This document shows positions 7,706 to 15,837 of a stretch of DNA of 29,608 nt, piece after piece. Positions within the stretch are counted from its first letter, which is position 1. Every line of letters starts with the position of its first letter. The stretch comes from Bacillota bacterium. GTDB lineage: Bacteria > Bacillota_I > Bacilli_A > Acholeplasmatales > Acholeplasmataceae. The notes below the pieces were generated by a model. It saw only the letters and a program-made list of their open reading frames with translations. It made no database searches and was not told where the DNA came from. Location: positions 1 through 29,608 of the forward strand of contig JAURNN010000026.1 in the NCBI GenBank assembly GCA_030830185.1, read 5' to 3'. Made by a program: the position numbers and the translations under genes.

Positions 7706-7720
7706 TTGTGCATTACACAA
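7706..7720 (-). promoter_or_regulatory. Palindrome upstream of padR, possible operator
   Basis: TTGTG-CATTA-CACAA, perfect 5-base arms, 13 bases before the start codon and overlapping a -10-like TGTAAT on the minus strand. PadR proteins usually repress their own operon, so autoregulation here is plausible. The arms are short, so chance is possible. Confidence 0.4.
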
Positions 7721-7730
7721 TAAATAAAAT

Positions 7731-7753
7731 AAAAAAAACACCGTAGTGTTTTT
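7731..7753 (-). terminator. Terminator of the HAD phosphatase gene
   Basis: Stem of 8 pairs (plus-strand arms AAAAACAC at 7734-7741 and GTGTTTTT at 7746-7753), four-base loop, then a run of T on the minus strand. The stop codon (7752-7754) overlaps its base. It separates this gene from padR. Confidence 0.85.
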
Positions 7754-8567
7754 ATAGCTTTAAATTGAAGTGTTTAATTAAATATTTAGCAATACCGTGG
7801 TCATCATTGGTTTCTTTAGTGATATCATCACAAACAGCTAAAACCTCAGGCATTGCATTTTTCATGGCAACTCCTAAAGAAGCATATTCAATCATTTCAA
7901 TGTCATTGACACCATCTCCAAATGCAATGGTATTTGCTTTGTCGATGCCATAATATTTTCTAACATACTCAATTGCAGAAGCTTTAGAGATATGTTTTAA
8001 ATAAATTTCATAAATGGCATGTTTGTGATCTTGACCCCACATTCTAAATGATAAGGTGTCACTAAAGGTTGTTTTAAAAAATGTTTCAAAGGTTTCAATA
8101 TGAGGCGTTTGAACTAAATAAATGATTCCTGTTGCTTCCACCTCAAATTCAGTAAATGGTTTATCAATAACGGTTCTTTTATCTAAACTTGAAAAAAACA
8201 TACGTAATCTTGGATCGTACTTATAAGCGTACACTGTTTTTTCATCACTATAAAAAGCAGAATCTAAATAGTGGTGTGTATGTTTAAAGAGTTCATGTGT
8301 AATAGCTTTAGGAATATAGGTTTTTTGAGTTGAAAAGGAAGAATCTTTAGGATGTTGAATCGAACCACCATTATCAGTGATTAAAACATTATGAATACCT
8401 AAATCATCATAAATTTGAATGGCTCCACTATGGGGTCTTCCAGTTGCGATTATGACTTTATGACCGAGTGATTCTAAGTGTCTAAGTACCTTTTTTGAAT
8501 GTGCTGAGACATCACCTTCATGATTCAGTAATGAACCGTCTAAGTCACAAATTATTAAATGCTTCAT
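7752..8567 (-). CDS. Cof-type HAD-IIB phosphatase
   Basis: Cytoplasmic haloacid-dehalogenase phosphatase of the Cof/YbiV group, 271 aa, usually acting on sugar phosphates or cofactor phosphates; the substrate cannot be told. Motif I is DLDGSLL with the nucleophile Asp8 and acid Asp10; motif II is IIATGRP near residue 45; the motif III Lys is in HISKASAIEYV near 194; motif IV is FGDGVNDIEM near 217-224. The type IIB cap lies between motifs II and III. An in-frame ATG at 8582 exists, but GGAGGGC at 8571-8577 directly precedes the ATG at 8567, so the shorter form is chosen. Single-gene unit with its own terminator, divergent from the ftsK operon. Confidence 0.93.
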   Translation of the reverse strand: MKHLIICDLDGSLLNHEGDVSAHSKKVLRHLESLGHKVIIATGRPHSGAIQIYDDLGIHNVLITDNGGSIQHPKDSSFSTQKTYIPKAITHELFKHTHHYLDSAFYSDEKTVYAYKYDPRLRMFFSSLDKRTVIDKPFTEFEVEATGIIYLVQTPHIETFETFFKTTFSDTLSFRMWGQDHKHAIYEIYLKHISKASAIEYVRKYYGIDKANTIAFGDGVNDIEMIEYASLGVAMKNAMPEVLAVCDDITKETNDDHGIAKYLIKHFNLKL

Positions 8568-8650
8568 GATGCCCTCCGTCAATATATTATCTCATATAAA
8601 CCTAAAAAAAGAAAGCCTGAAAAGTCTTACTGTAAACTTAACTATTCTCG

Positions 8651-8659
8651 TGCTATAAT
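8651..8659 (+). promoter_or_regulatory. Extended -10 promoter of the ftsK-lepB-rnhB operon
   Basis: TGC followed by TATAAT (8654-8659), with a poor -35 (TGTAAA) 17 bases upstream. It lies 17 bases before the first start codon, so the leader is only about 10 bases. Confidence 0.7.
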
Positions 8660-8676
8660 ATGGTAAGGGGATCACA

Positions 8677-9456
8677 ATGATTTTCATCACAATTGGACCA
8701 TTAGAACTTAATATTTCAAGTTTGATTAGTTTTTCACTCGGTATTTTGACTGGGTTTTTAGTGTTATTTACCATCTATATGTATGCCATCTTTTTAAATA
8801 TTAGAAAAGAAGCAAAGATAAAAAAAGCAGATCAAGAAGATATTGATGAAAATATGATATTACTTTTAATAGAAGGGTCACAAAATCAATTTAAAGATAA
8901 GAAGCTTAGAAATGAAGTTGGATTTTCTATACATTTATATCAAGTTTCTCAAGAACTTATTTTAGATATTAGTCAAAAATTTTACCCTGAATCTAAAACA
9001 CCGTATTTAGAACTCACGCTTGATGAGACGCTACTACTCAATCATTACATTACCGATCGTGTTGATCACATGACAAAACATCCACTTTTAAAATTATTTA
9101 GAAGATATACCTTATCTTCTTTGTATGACATTACAACAACCACAAAAAAAGTGAAAGATTCTAAAATTGTAAAAAAAGCACAAGAATTAGGAGTCGATGA
9201 AGTATTTAAAGCATCGATGTCGGCACTGAATGTAATGAATCCTGTGTACTGGATTAGACGTTTCACGAATGAGCAAATCATCGATCGTATTTTGGTAAAT
9301 ATTGGTGCCGCAATCATTGCGATTGTCGGAGAAGAAACATATAAGATTTACTCTAAGAAAGTCTTCCAAAAAGAAGAAACGATTCATAGCAATGTTGATG
9401 ATATTTACGAAGATATTAATCAAACATTAGAAGAGGCGAAACATGACAGAAAATAG
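8677..9456 (+). CDS. Hypothetical single-pass membrane protein, ftsK-linked
   Basis: Not recognised. 259 aa. One strong hydrophobic helix near the N-terminus (about residues 13-42) is followed by a basic KEAKIKKAD stretch, so the remaining 210 residues should lie in the cytoplasm. That part is mainly helical and charged, with a second moderately hydrophobic stretch (RILVNIGAAIIAIVGEE, about 206-222) and an acidic C-terminus. No catalytic motif is visible. The start is set by AAGGGG at 8664-8669. Its last 14 bases overlap ftsK, so the two proteins are made together. Since the FtsK protein here has no membrane helices, this protein may anchor it or otherwise act with it at the division site; that is inference from context only. 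Confidence 0.85.
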   Translation: MIFITIGPLELNISSLISFSLGILTGFLVLFTIYMYAIFLNIRKEAKIKKADQEDIDENMILLLIEGSQNQFKDKKLRNEVGFSIHLYQVSQELILDISQKFYPESKTPYLELTLDETLLLNHYITDRVDHMTKHPLLKLFRRYTLSSLYDITTTTKKVKDSKIVKKAQELGVDEVFKASMSALNVMNPVYWIRRFTNEQIIDRILVNIGAAIIAIVGEETYKIYSKKVFQKEETIHSNVDDIYEDINQTLEEAKHDRK

Positions 9457-11575
9457 TCAACAAGTCAAAGAACCTTTTAAAATCTATCAATTATCTAAAC
9501 ATAAAGGCATTCGCTCTAAACTGATTTATCAAACGTCTCATTTCGTGTCACCAATGTTTGGTCGTAAAGTTAAGGATGTCATTGCACTACCAATAGATAC
9601 GTCTACCAATCGAGACCGAACAAAAGAACTTGATGCTTTTCGTACGAAGAAAAAAATTGATGAATCAGAAGCTGTATCAAAATATGGAACAAAATATTAT
9701 GAATTCAACAATTTTATTACTACTGAAACAAGAAAAGCATATTTTGGTCATGAAGAAATTCCTGAAGATATCATTGATCAGCACATCGAAGAAAAAAAAC
9801 CTTCTATTATTGCACCAATTACGCGCTCTAGAATCGAATCATCTTTTGATGAAGAAACGAAAGTGGAAACAAATCATCCACATATGAATGATGAAGATTC
9901 AATAGATACTCAAACTATCATTTCTAACAATCAACAACCTGAAGATGAATATATAGAAGATGTTGACGTTCCTCAACAAAACATAGAGCCTCATGTTCAA
10001 ACCATTGAACTTGAACCAGAAGAATCTAATGATCCTTCAACCATCACGATGGAATCAACGTTCTTTTCACAATTTGAACAAGAACCTGAAGCCAAAAAAG
10101 AAGCACATCAAACACCAATTTCAGAGCATGCAAAAGAACAAGTTAATAAAAAACATGTATATATCTACCCAGGTGTGTCATTATTTGAAAAAAGTGAAAA
10201 TGATCTCACCGAAAAACCAGAATGGTTACTTAATCAAGTTGACCAACTGAATACCACCTTACTTGATTTTAATATTGAAGGACAAGTCATAGATTCTAAA
10301 AAAGGACCAACTGTAACACGACACGAAATTGCATTAGAACCAGGTGTGAATGTTAAAAAAGTACTTGGTATTCAAGATAATATCACCATGAGTCTTGCAG
10401 CAACTTCCGTTCGTATTGAAGCACCAATCCCTGGAAAACCTTTTGTTGGGATCGAAGTTCCTAATGAAGTTAAAGATATGGTTCGTTTCGGTAATATTGT
10501 TGATGATCCAAAGTTTTTAAAATCGAATCAACCTTTACAAGTTGCATTAGGAATGGATATTGATGGATCCCATGTTTATGCAAACATTGAATCTATGCCG
10601 CATGGTTTAATTGCAGGTGCAACCAATTCTGGTAAAAGTGTATGTGTCAATACCATTCTTGTGAGCTTACTTATTAAAAATTCACCTGAAGAATTAAGAT
10701 TAATATTAATCGATCCTAAAATGGTTGAACTCGCTCCATATAACGATTTACCACACCTAATCACACCGGTGATTACAGATAGTAAAGTTGCTTCACAAGC
10801 GTTAAATTGGGCAGTAGAAGAAATGGAACGACGTTTCATGATTTTTGCCTCATCAAGAGCGAGAAACTTGCAATCTTATAACGATAATGTTGAACAAGGT
10901 CTTGTTGAAGGTGAAAAGATGCCTCGCATTGTTGTCATTATTGATGAGTTAGCAGATTTAATTATGGCAGCTTCAAAAGAAGTTGAAGATTCGATTCAAC
11001 GCCTTACACAAAAAGCTCGTGCTGCAGGTATCCACCTAATTGTTGCGACACAAAGACCAACAACCGATGTTATTAAAGGAACAATTAAATCTAATATTCC
11101 AGTAAGAATTGCATTTAAAGTCGCTTCGTTTGTTGATTCAACAACGATTCTAGATGGTGCTGGAGCTGAAACATTACTTGGGCGTGGGGACATGTTACTT
11201 AAAATAAGTGATTCACCTCTACGATTACAAGGAGCATATATTTCAGATGACGAAATTTATGCGGTGACATCAATGATTAAAGATCAGCAACCAACGAACT
11301 ATATTTTTGGCCATGATGAATTAAAGCGTAAAATAGAAAAAGTCTCACAACTTGATGAACTGTTTCCTGATGTTGCCAGATTTGTTGTTGAACAACAGAG
11401 CTGTTCAATGAATTCAATACAAAAACAATTTGGAATTGGTTTTAATAGAGCTCAAGACATCGTAAAATCTTTAATTGATACTGGTATTGTAGAAGATGCT
11501 CAAGGCACAAAAGCTAAAGAAGTTCAAGTAAGTCTATATGATTTAGACGATGTATTAAAGGATATCTTATCTTAA
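9443..11575 (+). CDS. ftsK: FtsK/SpoIIIE-type DNA translocase without membrane domain
   Basis: Hexameric ATP-driven DNA pump that clears chromosome ends from the division plane. 710 aa. Residues 1-110 are charged and soluble with no hydrophobic helix; about 110-250 is an acidic, Gln/Glu-rich linker; the motor follows with alpha and beta subdomains, Walker A AGATNSGKSV near residue 391-398, Walker B VVIIDELADL near 497-504, and RAAGIHLIVATQRP. The C-terminal winged-helix gamma domain (about 640-705) contains FNRAQDIVKSLIDTGIV. The usual four N-terminal membrane helices of FtsK/SpoIIIE are absent. The start ATG is preceded by GAGG, and upstream the frame lies within the preceding gene. The motor domain is intact, so it is probably active. 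Operon partners: the unknown membrane protein, lepB, rbgA, rnhB. Confidence 0.93.
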   Translation: MTENSQQVKEPFKIYQLSKHKGIRSKLIYQTSHFVSPMFGRKVKDVIALPIDTSTNRDRTKELDAFRTKKKIDESEAVSKYGTKYYEFNNFITTETRKAYFGHEEIPEDIIDQHIEEKKPSIIAPITRSRIESSFDEETKVETNHPHMNDEDSIDTQTIISNNQQPEDEYIEDVDVPQQNIEPHVQTIELEPEESNDPSTITMESTFFSQFEQEPEAKKEAHQTPISEHAKEQVNKKHVYIYPGVSLFEKSENDLTEKPEWLLNQVDQLNTTLLDFNIEGQVIDSKKGPTVTRHEIALEPGVNVKKVLGIQDNITMSLAATSVRIEAPIPGKPFVGIEVPNEVKDMVRFGNIVDDPKFLKSNQPLQVALGMDIDGSHVYANIESMPHGLIAGATNSGKSVCVNTILVSLLIKNSPEELRLILIDPKMVELAPYNDLPHLITPVITDSKVASQALNWAVEEMERRFMIFASSRARNLQSYNDNVEQGLVEGEKMPRIVVIIDELADLIMAASKEVEDSIQRLTQKARAAGIHLIVATQRPTTDVIKGTIKSNIPVRIAFKVASFVDSTTILDGAGAETLLGRGDMLLKISDSPLRLQGAYISDDEIYAVTSMIKDQQPTNYIFGHDELKRKIEKVSQLDELFPDVARFVVEQQSCSMNSIQKQFGIGFNRAQDIVKSLIDTGIVEDAQGTKAKEVQVSLYDLDDVLKDILS

Positions 11576-12324
11576 TGAAACAATTTAAAATGTATTATCA
11601 ACACCTATTACTATTTGTCATCTTATCACTATTTCTTATCTTTTCATTAAGTGATGTGACACGTTTTACTGAGGCATCTCGTTATTTTTCGATGCCTCTC
11701 TTTTTTGTTTTTTTAATAATCTTTTTTATTTCTATCATGTTTAAATCTAAGACCAACAACGTGATCATTCAAATCAATGATTGGGTGATGTTTATTTCAG
11801 TATCACTTAGTTTTATTTTGCTCATTTTTAGTTTTATCATTATTCCCTCTAATGTGAATCAACAATCTATGATGCCAACATTAAATGATGGTGACCGGAT
11901 CATCATTTCTCATTTCATGTATATCCCCAAAAGAGGCGATATCGTAGTTGTTGAAGTCAATAAAAACGACTATCCATTGATTCCATCTTCAACATTTAAT
12001 GATGAAGAAATCATTTATTTTGTAAAAAGACTTGTAGGATTACCAGGTGATAGAGTGTCTTTTGAGATTGAAGATGGTCAAAGAATTCTTTATATTAATG
12101 ATGTAAAAGTGACTTCTGTTTCTGGTCATTCATATGTTGTTACTGAACAACAACAACTCTTTTTGGAGACTCAACTTGACAATGGTAGTTTAATACACTA
12201 CTTTGTATTAGGAGATAATAGTCAAGCATCACTAGATAGCATTGAGTTTGGTCATGTTTTAGAAGAAGATATCATGGGAAAAGTCATTTTTAGATTATGG
12301 CCATTTGGAGGTATTTATGAGTAA
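11575..12324 (+). CDS. lepB: Signal peptidase I
   Basis: Membrane serine protease that cuts signal peptides from exported proteins. 249 aa. Three hydrophobic helices precede the catalytic domain (about residues 9-27, 40-57, 70-91); single-helix forms are commoner in Firmicutes. The nucleophile Ser is in QQSMMPTL near residue 98, the general base Lys in FVKRLVGLPGD near 151, so it is of the Ser/Lys (bacterial) type. Box E reads GDNSQASLDSIEFG, where Ser and Ile replace two commonly conserved arginines. Start and the ftsK stop overlap by one base (TAATG), with AAAGGAT upstream. Second-last housekeeping block of the operon, before rbgA. Confidence 0.93.
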   Translation: MKQFKMYYQHLLLFVILSLFLIFSLSDVTRFTEASRYFSMPLFFVFLIIFFISIMFKSKTNNVIIQINDWVMFISVSLSFILLIFSFIIIPSNVNQQSMMPTLNDGDRIIISHFMYIPKRGDIVVVEVNKNDYPLIPSSTFNDEEIIYFVKRLVGLPGDRVSFEIEDGQRILYINDVKVTSVSGHSYVVTEQQQLFLETQLDNGSLIHYFVLGDNSQASLDSIEFGHVLEEDIMGKVIFRLWPFGGIYE

Positions 12325-13165
12325 GTATCAGCATATACAATGGTATCCAGGTCACATGTTTAAAACGATGAAAGAACTCAAAGTCTCTTTATCTCTTGTT
12401 GATGTAGTCGTTGTTTTATTAGATGCACGTATTCCAAAGTCATCGATGAACCCTAAACTATTAGATCTTATTTCAAATAAACCGATTTTATATATTTTAA
12501 ATAAATCTGATCTAGCGGATCAACATCAAACTCAGCTTTTTATTCAGTCATTTAAAAACCAAGGGTTGCATGCGATTCATATATCTTCTTTAGATGCAAG
12601 AATGCCTGCAAAAGTCACTAAAGCATTAGATAAGATGATGGAACCACTTCAAGAAAAAAGAAATCAAAAAGGTTTAAAAGATAAAATATACAAAGTTTTA
12701 ATCTCAGGCATTCCTAATGTAGGAAAATCTACGTTTATTAATGCATTAACAAAGAAAAAAGTAACAAAAACTGGAAACACACCGGGGGTAACAAAACAAC
12801 TTCAATGGATCAGAATCCATCCCAAAATAGAATTATTAGATTCTCCAGGTGTCTTATGGCCGAAATTTGAAGATGATATTGTCGCATTGAACCTCGCCTT
12901 AACTGGTGCAATTAAAGATAAGATTTTACCATTAGATGAAGTCGTCTTTTACGGATTAGAATATTTAATTAAAACCTATCCAGAGACCTTAAAAGAAAGA
13001 TATGACATCACGAGTATTGATGATGCTTTATTTCAAATCGCAACCAAAAGAGGTGCGCTTTTAAAAGGTGGACATATCGATGAAGATAGAGTGTATCATT
13101 TATTTTTAACCGATCTTCGTTCCAATAAATTAGGAGGACTTACCTTTGATACCCTCGATGTATGA
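12317..13165 (+). CDS. rbgA: Ribosome biogenesis GTPase RbgA (YlqF)
   Basis: Circularly permuted GTPase needed for late assembly of the 50S ribosomal subunit. 282 aa. The N-terminus IQWYPGHM is family-typical. G motifs occur in permuted order: NKSDL (G4) near residue 61, SSLDAR (G5) near 90, GIPNVGKST (G1) near 131, NTPGVT (G2) near 152, DSPGV (G3) near 175; a C-terminal helical domain for rRNA contact follows. The ATG at 12317 is set by GGAGG at 12307-12311; a TTG at 12305 in the same frame overlaps that site and is rejected. It overlaps lepB by 8 bases and precedes rnhB, the same order as in many Firmicutes. Confidence 0.96.
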   Translation: MSKYQHIQWYPGHMFKTMKELKVSLSLVDVVVVLLDARIPKSSMNPKLLDLISNKPILYILNKSDLADQHQTQLFIQSFKNQGLHAIHISSLDARMPAKVTKALDKMMEPLQEKRNQKGLKDKIYKVLISGIPNVGKSTFINALTKKKVTKTGNTPGVTKQLQWIRIHPKIELLDSPGVLWPKFEDDIVALNLALTGAIKDKILPLDEVVFYGLEYLIKTYPETLKERYDITSIDDALFQIATKRGALLKGGHIDEDRVYHLFLTDLRSNKLGGLTFDTLDV

Positions 13166-13766
13166 GTATGAAAACAAGCTCATTCATATCGGTAAATTGC
13201 ATATATGTGGTGTCGATGAAGCAGGGAGAGGACCACTTGCAGGACCCGTTGTTGCTGCTGCAGTGATATTAAAACCTGGTGCGATTTTACATCATGTTAA
13301 AGATTCAAAAATGTTATCAGAAAAACAACTTCAAGTTGCTTTAGAAGAAGTAAAACAGCATGCGCTTGCCATTAAAGTTGTTTTGGGATCTGTTGAAGAT
13401 ATTGACCGAATCAATATTTATCGTGCTACAAAAGAAGCCATGGTCGAAGCCATTAATGGGTTATCAATCAAACCAGACTTCATATTAACCGATGCGATGC
13501 CTATTCCAGAATATAAAAACTTAGAATCCATTATTAAAGGTGATCAAAAATCCATTTCTATTGCAGCAGCATCCATTGTCGCTAAAACAACAAGAGATGC
13601 TTACATGCGACACATGCATGACCTGTTTCCAGAATATGGTTTTGATCAACATAAAGGATATCCTACTAAAAAACGTATCGATTCTCTTCAAACATACGGA
13701 CCAACACCGATTCATCGTCAAAGCTTTCAACCTGTTAAAGATGCCATGTTAAAATGGTTGAAGTAA
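13146..13766 (+). CDS. rnhB: Ribonuclease HII
   Basis: Cuts RNA in RNA-DNA hybrids and starts removal of misincorporated ribonucleotides. 206 aa, full length. Catalytic acids are seen in GVDEAGRGPLAGP (Asp and Glu near residues 24-25), LTDAMP near 115, and KGDQKSISIAAASIVAKTTRD near 133-153; the C-terminal GFDQHKGYPTKKH-like segment is present. Start choice: TTG at 13146 lies 8 bases after AGGAGG (13132-13137), whereas the first ATG (13158) is 20 bases away, so the TTG is preferred; the overlap with rbgA is then 20 bases. Last gene of the operon; topA follows after an AT-rich gap. Confidence 0.95.
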   Translation: MIPSMYEYENKLIHIGKLHICGVDEAGRGPLAGPVVAAAVILKPGAILHHVKDSKMLSEKQLQVALEEVKQHALAIKVVLGSVEDIDRINIYRATKEAMVEAINGLSIKPDFILTDAMPIPEYKNLESIIKGDQKSISIAAASIVAKTTRDAYMRHMHDLFPEYGFDQHKGYPTKKRIDSLQTYGPTPIHRQSFQPVKDAMLKWLK

Positions 13767-13819
13767 AACACATAAATCTATATATTTATAATATATAAAT
13801 AGTTTCTTGTCATTTTTAC

Positions 13820-13848
13820 TTGACATCAAACTTTTTTATTTATATGAT
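13820..13848 (+). promoter_or_regulatory. Promoter of topA
   Basis: Perfect -35 TTGACA (13820-13825), 17-base spacer, TATGAT (13843-13848). The best -35 in the window, just upstream of the topA ribosome site GGAGGG. The 99-base gap otherwise contains AT-rich short inverted repeats near 13785-13801. Confidence 0.85.
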
Positions 13849-13865
13849 GAATAAGCGGAGGGATT

Positions 13866-15689
13866 ATGAAAGAAAAACTAATTATCGTCGAATCTCCATC
13901 AAAAGCAAAAGCTATTCAATCCTATTTAGGCAGTGGTCACGTTGTCGTATCTTCTAAAGGACACATACGCGATCTTGCGACATCTGGAAAAGGTGGATTA
14001 GGCATTGATGTAGAATCTAATTTTGAACCAAGTTACCAAATCATAAAAGGAAAACAAACCCTTGTTAATGATTTAAAAAAACAAGCAAAATCACGCGATG
14101 TCTTAATCGCAACCGACCAAGATAGAGAAGGTGAAGCGATTGCATGGCATATCGCTCAAGTTCTAGACTTAAATATCAACGAAGAAAATAGAGTCGTTTT
14201 TTCTGAAATTACAAAACAAAAAATATTAGATGCGGTCAAACAACCTCGTAAAATAGATACTGGGCTTGTGAACTCTCAAGAAACGCGACGTATGTTAGAT
14301 AGAATCATCGGGTTTAAATTATCTACACTCTTACAATCAAAGATCAAATCAAAATCAGCAGGACGTGTTCAAAGTGTTGCATTAAAACTTATTGTTGATT
14401 TAGAAAAAGAAATTCAAGCGTTTATCCCTAAAACGTATTTTGATATCGAAGCAATGTATCAAGGCATCAAAGCAGAATACATTAAAAATAAAGACCAATT
14501 AAGTAAAGAAACAACGGATCTCATTCTTCAAGAAGCAGTGAATCCATTTATTGTTTCTGCGCTAGATATTAACGAAAAAGAGAGAAAATCTAAAGAAGCA
14601 TTTAAAACATCAACCTTACAAAGAGATGCTTATAGTTACTTAAGCTACAGTTCAACAAAAACAATGATGCTTGCTCAATATTTATATGAAGGTATTGAAA
14701 TTAATGGAGAACTTACGGGTCTTATTACTTATATGAGAACTGATGTGACCCGTTTATCTGATGAATTTGTTAATGATGCGATGACCTATATAGAGACAGA
14801 ATTTGGGAAAGCATATTTAGGAAGCTATAAGACAACAAAAGATTCGAATGCTCAAGATGCGCATGAAGGCATACGTCCAACAAAATTAACATTTACGCCT
14901 GAATACGTCAAACAACACGTAGATAGAGAATCTATTAAAGATGAAAAACTCTTTGATGATGCCATGAAATTGTATCAACGTATTTATGGAAGAACACTCG
15001 CATCACTCATGGCACCTGCAATATTAGAACATACAAAAGTAACTTTGACTTCCAATCAGCATGATTTTACAATGAAAGGGATACGTCTTGTCTTTGATGG
15101 ATTTTTAAAAGTGTATGAAGAATCTAAAAATAAAGACATCATTTTACCTAAGTTTACCCAAAATCAACATATTGAAATGGAAGAGATTGTTTCTATTGAA
15201 AAACAAACGCAACCTAAACCAAGATATAACGAAGCAAGTATGATTAAAAAGCTAGATGAATTAGGAATAGGAAGACCTTCAACCTATGCATCCATTATTA
15301 AAACACTCATTGATCGAGGCTATGTCAATAAAGAAAAAAATCTTCAACCAACGGAGCAAGGTATTTTAACATCTAATGAACTAGATAAGTTTTTTAAAGA
15401 CATCATCAACACGGATTATACAGCAGATATGGAATCTCATCTGGATAAGATTGCTGAAGGCGACTTCGATAAAATGTCTATTTTAAAGAACTTTTATGAG
15501 ATGTTTATGCCAATGCTTGATGATGCTAAAGAAAACATGAAAAAGATACAACCAGTGATGTTAGAAGAGACATGTCCTGAGTGTGGCAGTCAACTTGTCA
15601 TTAGAAAATCAAAATATGGTGAATTTGTTGCGTGTAGTGGGTTTCCTAAGTGTAAGTATATTAAAAAAGAAGAAGTTTCAGAAAATTAA
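13866..15689 (+). CDS. topA: DNA topoisomerase I
   Basis: Type IA topoisomerase that relaxes negative supercoils by single-strand passage. 607 aa. The Toprim domain begins IIVESPSKAKAI with the acidic DQDREGEAIAWH near residue 81-92; SAGRVQSVAL near 162; catalytic Tyr in LITYMRTDVTRLS near 289; and the RPSTYASIIKTL region near 475. The C-terminus carries only one Cys4 zinc finger (CPEC...C..FPKC, about 569-593), whereas many bacterial forms have several; hence the short length. Its own near-consensus promoter and GGAGGG ribosome site lie just upstream, and two terminator hairpins follow, so it is transcribed largely alone although it sits next to rnhB. No dprA lies between rnhB and topA. Confidence 0.97.
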   Translation: MKEKLIIVESPSKAKAIQSYLGSGHVVVSSKGHIRDLATSGKGGLGIDVESNFEPSYQIIKGKQTLVNDLKKQAKSRDVLIATDQDREGEAIAWHIAQVLDLNINEENRVVFSEITKQKILDAVKQPRKIDTGLVNSQETRRMLDRIIGFKLSTLLQSKIKSKSAGRVQSVALKLIVDLEKEIQAFIPKTYFDIEAMYQGIKAEYIKNKDQLSKETTDLILQEAVNPFIVSALDINEKERKSKEAFKTSTLQRDAYSYLSYSSTKTMMLAQYLYEGIEINGELTGLITYMRTDVTRLSDEFVNDAMTYIETEFGKAYLGSYKTTKDSNAQDAHEGIRPTKLTFTPEYVKQHVDRESIKDEKLFDDAMKLYQRIYGRTLASLMAPAILEHTKVTLTSNQHDFTMKGIRLVFDGFLKVYEESKNKDIILPKFTQNQHIEMEEIVSIEKQTQPKPRYNEASMIKKLDELGIGRPSTYASIIKTLIDRGYVNKEKNLQPTEQGILTSNELDKFFKDIINTDYTADMESHLDKIAEGDFDKMSILKNFYEMFMPMLDDAKENMKKIQPVMLEETCPECGSQLVIRKSKYGEFVACSGFPKCKYIKKEEVSEN

Positions 15690-15728
15690 ATCATTCCTCT
15701 TTACATTTTCAAAAGTATTTGATAATAT

Positions 15729-15763
15729 AAAGGTCCTAAAAAGAAATTTTTAGACCCTTTTTC
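15729..15763 (+). terminator. topA terminator, first of two
   Basis: Arms 15729-15742 and 15747-15760 pair in two blocks (AAAGG and CTAAAAA with their complements) around a two-by-two mismatch, closed by a GAAA loop and followed by T-rich sequence. Confidence 0.7.
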
Positions 15764-15773
15764 CCTAAAGAAT

Positions 15774-15810
15774 AAAGACGACTTTCTCACCGAAAGAAGT
15801 CTTTTTCTTT
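15774..15810 (+). terminator. topA terminator, second of two
   Basis: Arms AAAGAC-GA-CTTTC (15774-15786) and GAAAG-AA-GTCTTT (15792-15804) with loop TCACC, again with a central two-by-two mismatch, then TTCTTT. The ftsY -10 box begins directly after it. Confidence 0.75.
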
Positions 15811-15811
15811 A

Positions 15812-15820
15812 TGGTATAAT
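15812..15820 (+). promoter_or_regulatory. Extended -10 promoter of ftsY-ylxM-ffh
   Basis: TGG followed by TATAAT (15815-15820), 17 bases before the start codon; no good -35, as that place is the terminator arm. GGGAG (15828-15832) is the ribosome site, so the leader is about 10 bases. Confidence 0.7.
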
Positions 15821-15837
15821 ATTGTCTGGGAGTATTT

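Noticed and set aside
7694..7741. Longer PadR protein starting at 7741
   Set aside because: It would run through the HAD terminator, lacks a ribosome site there, and the PadR domain begins right after the ATG at 7693.
13780..13802. AT-rich inverted repeat after rnhB as a terminator
   Set aside because: The pairing is short and made only of A and T with no T run; chance in an AT-rich gap is likely.
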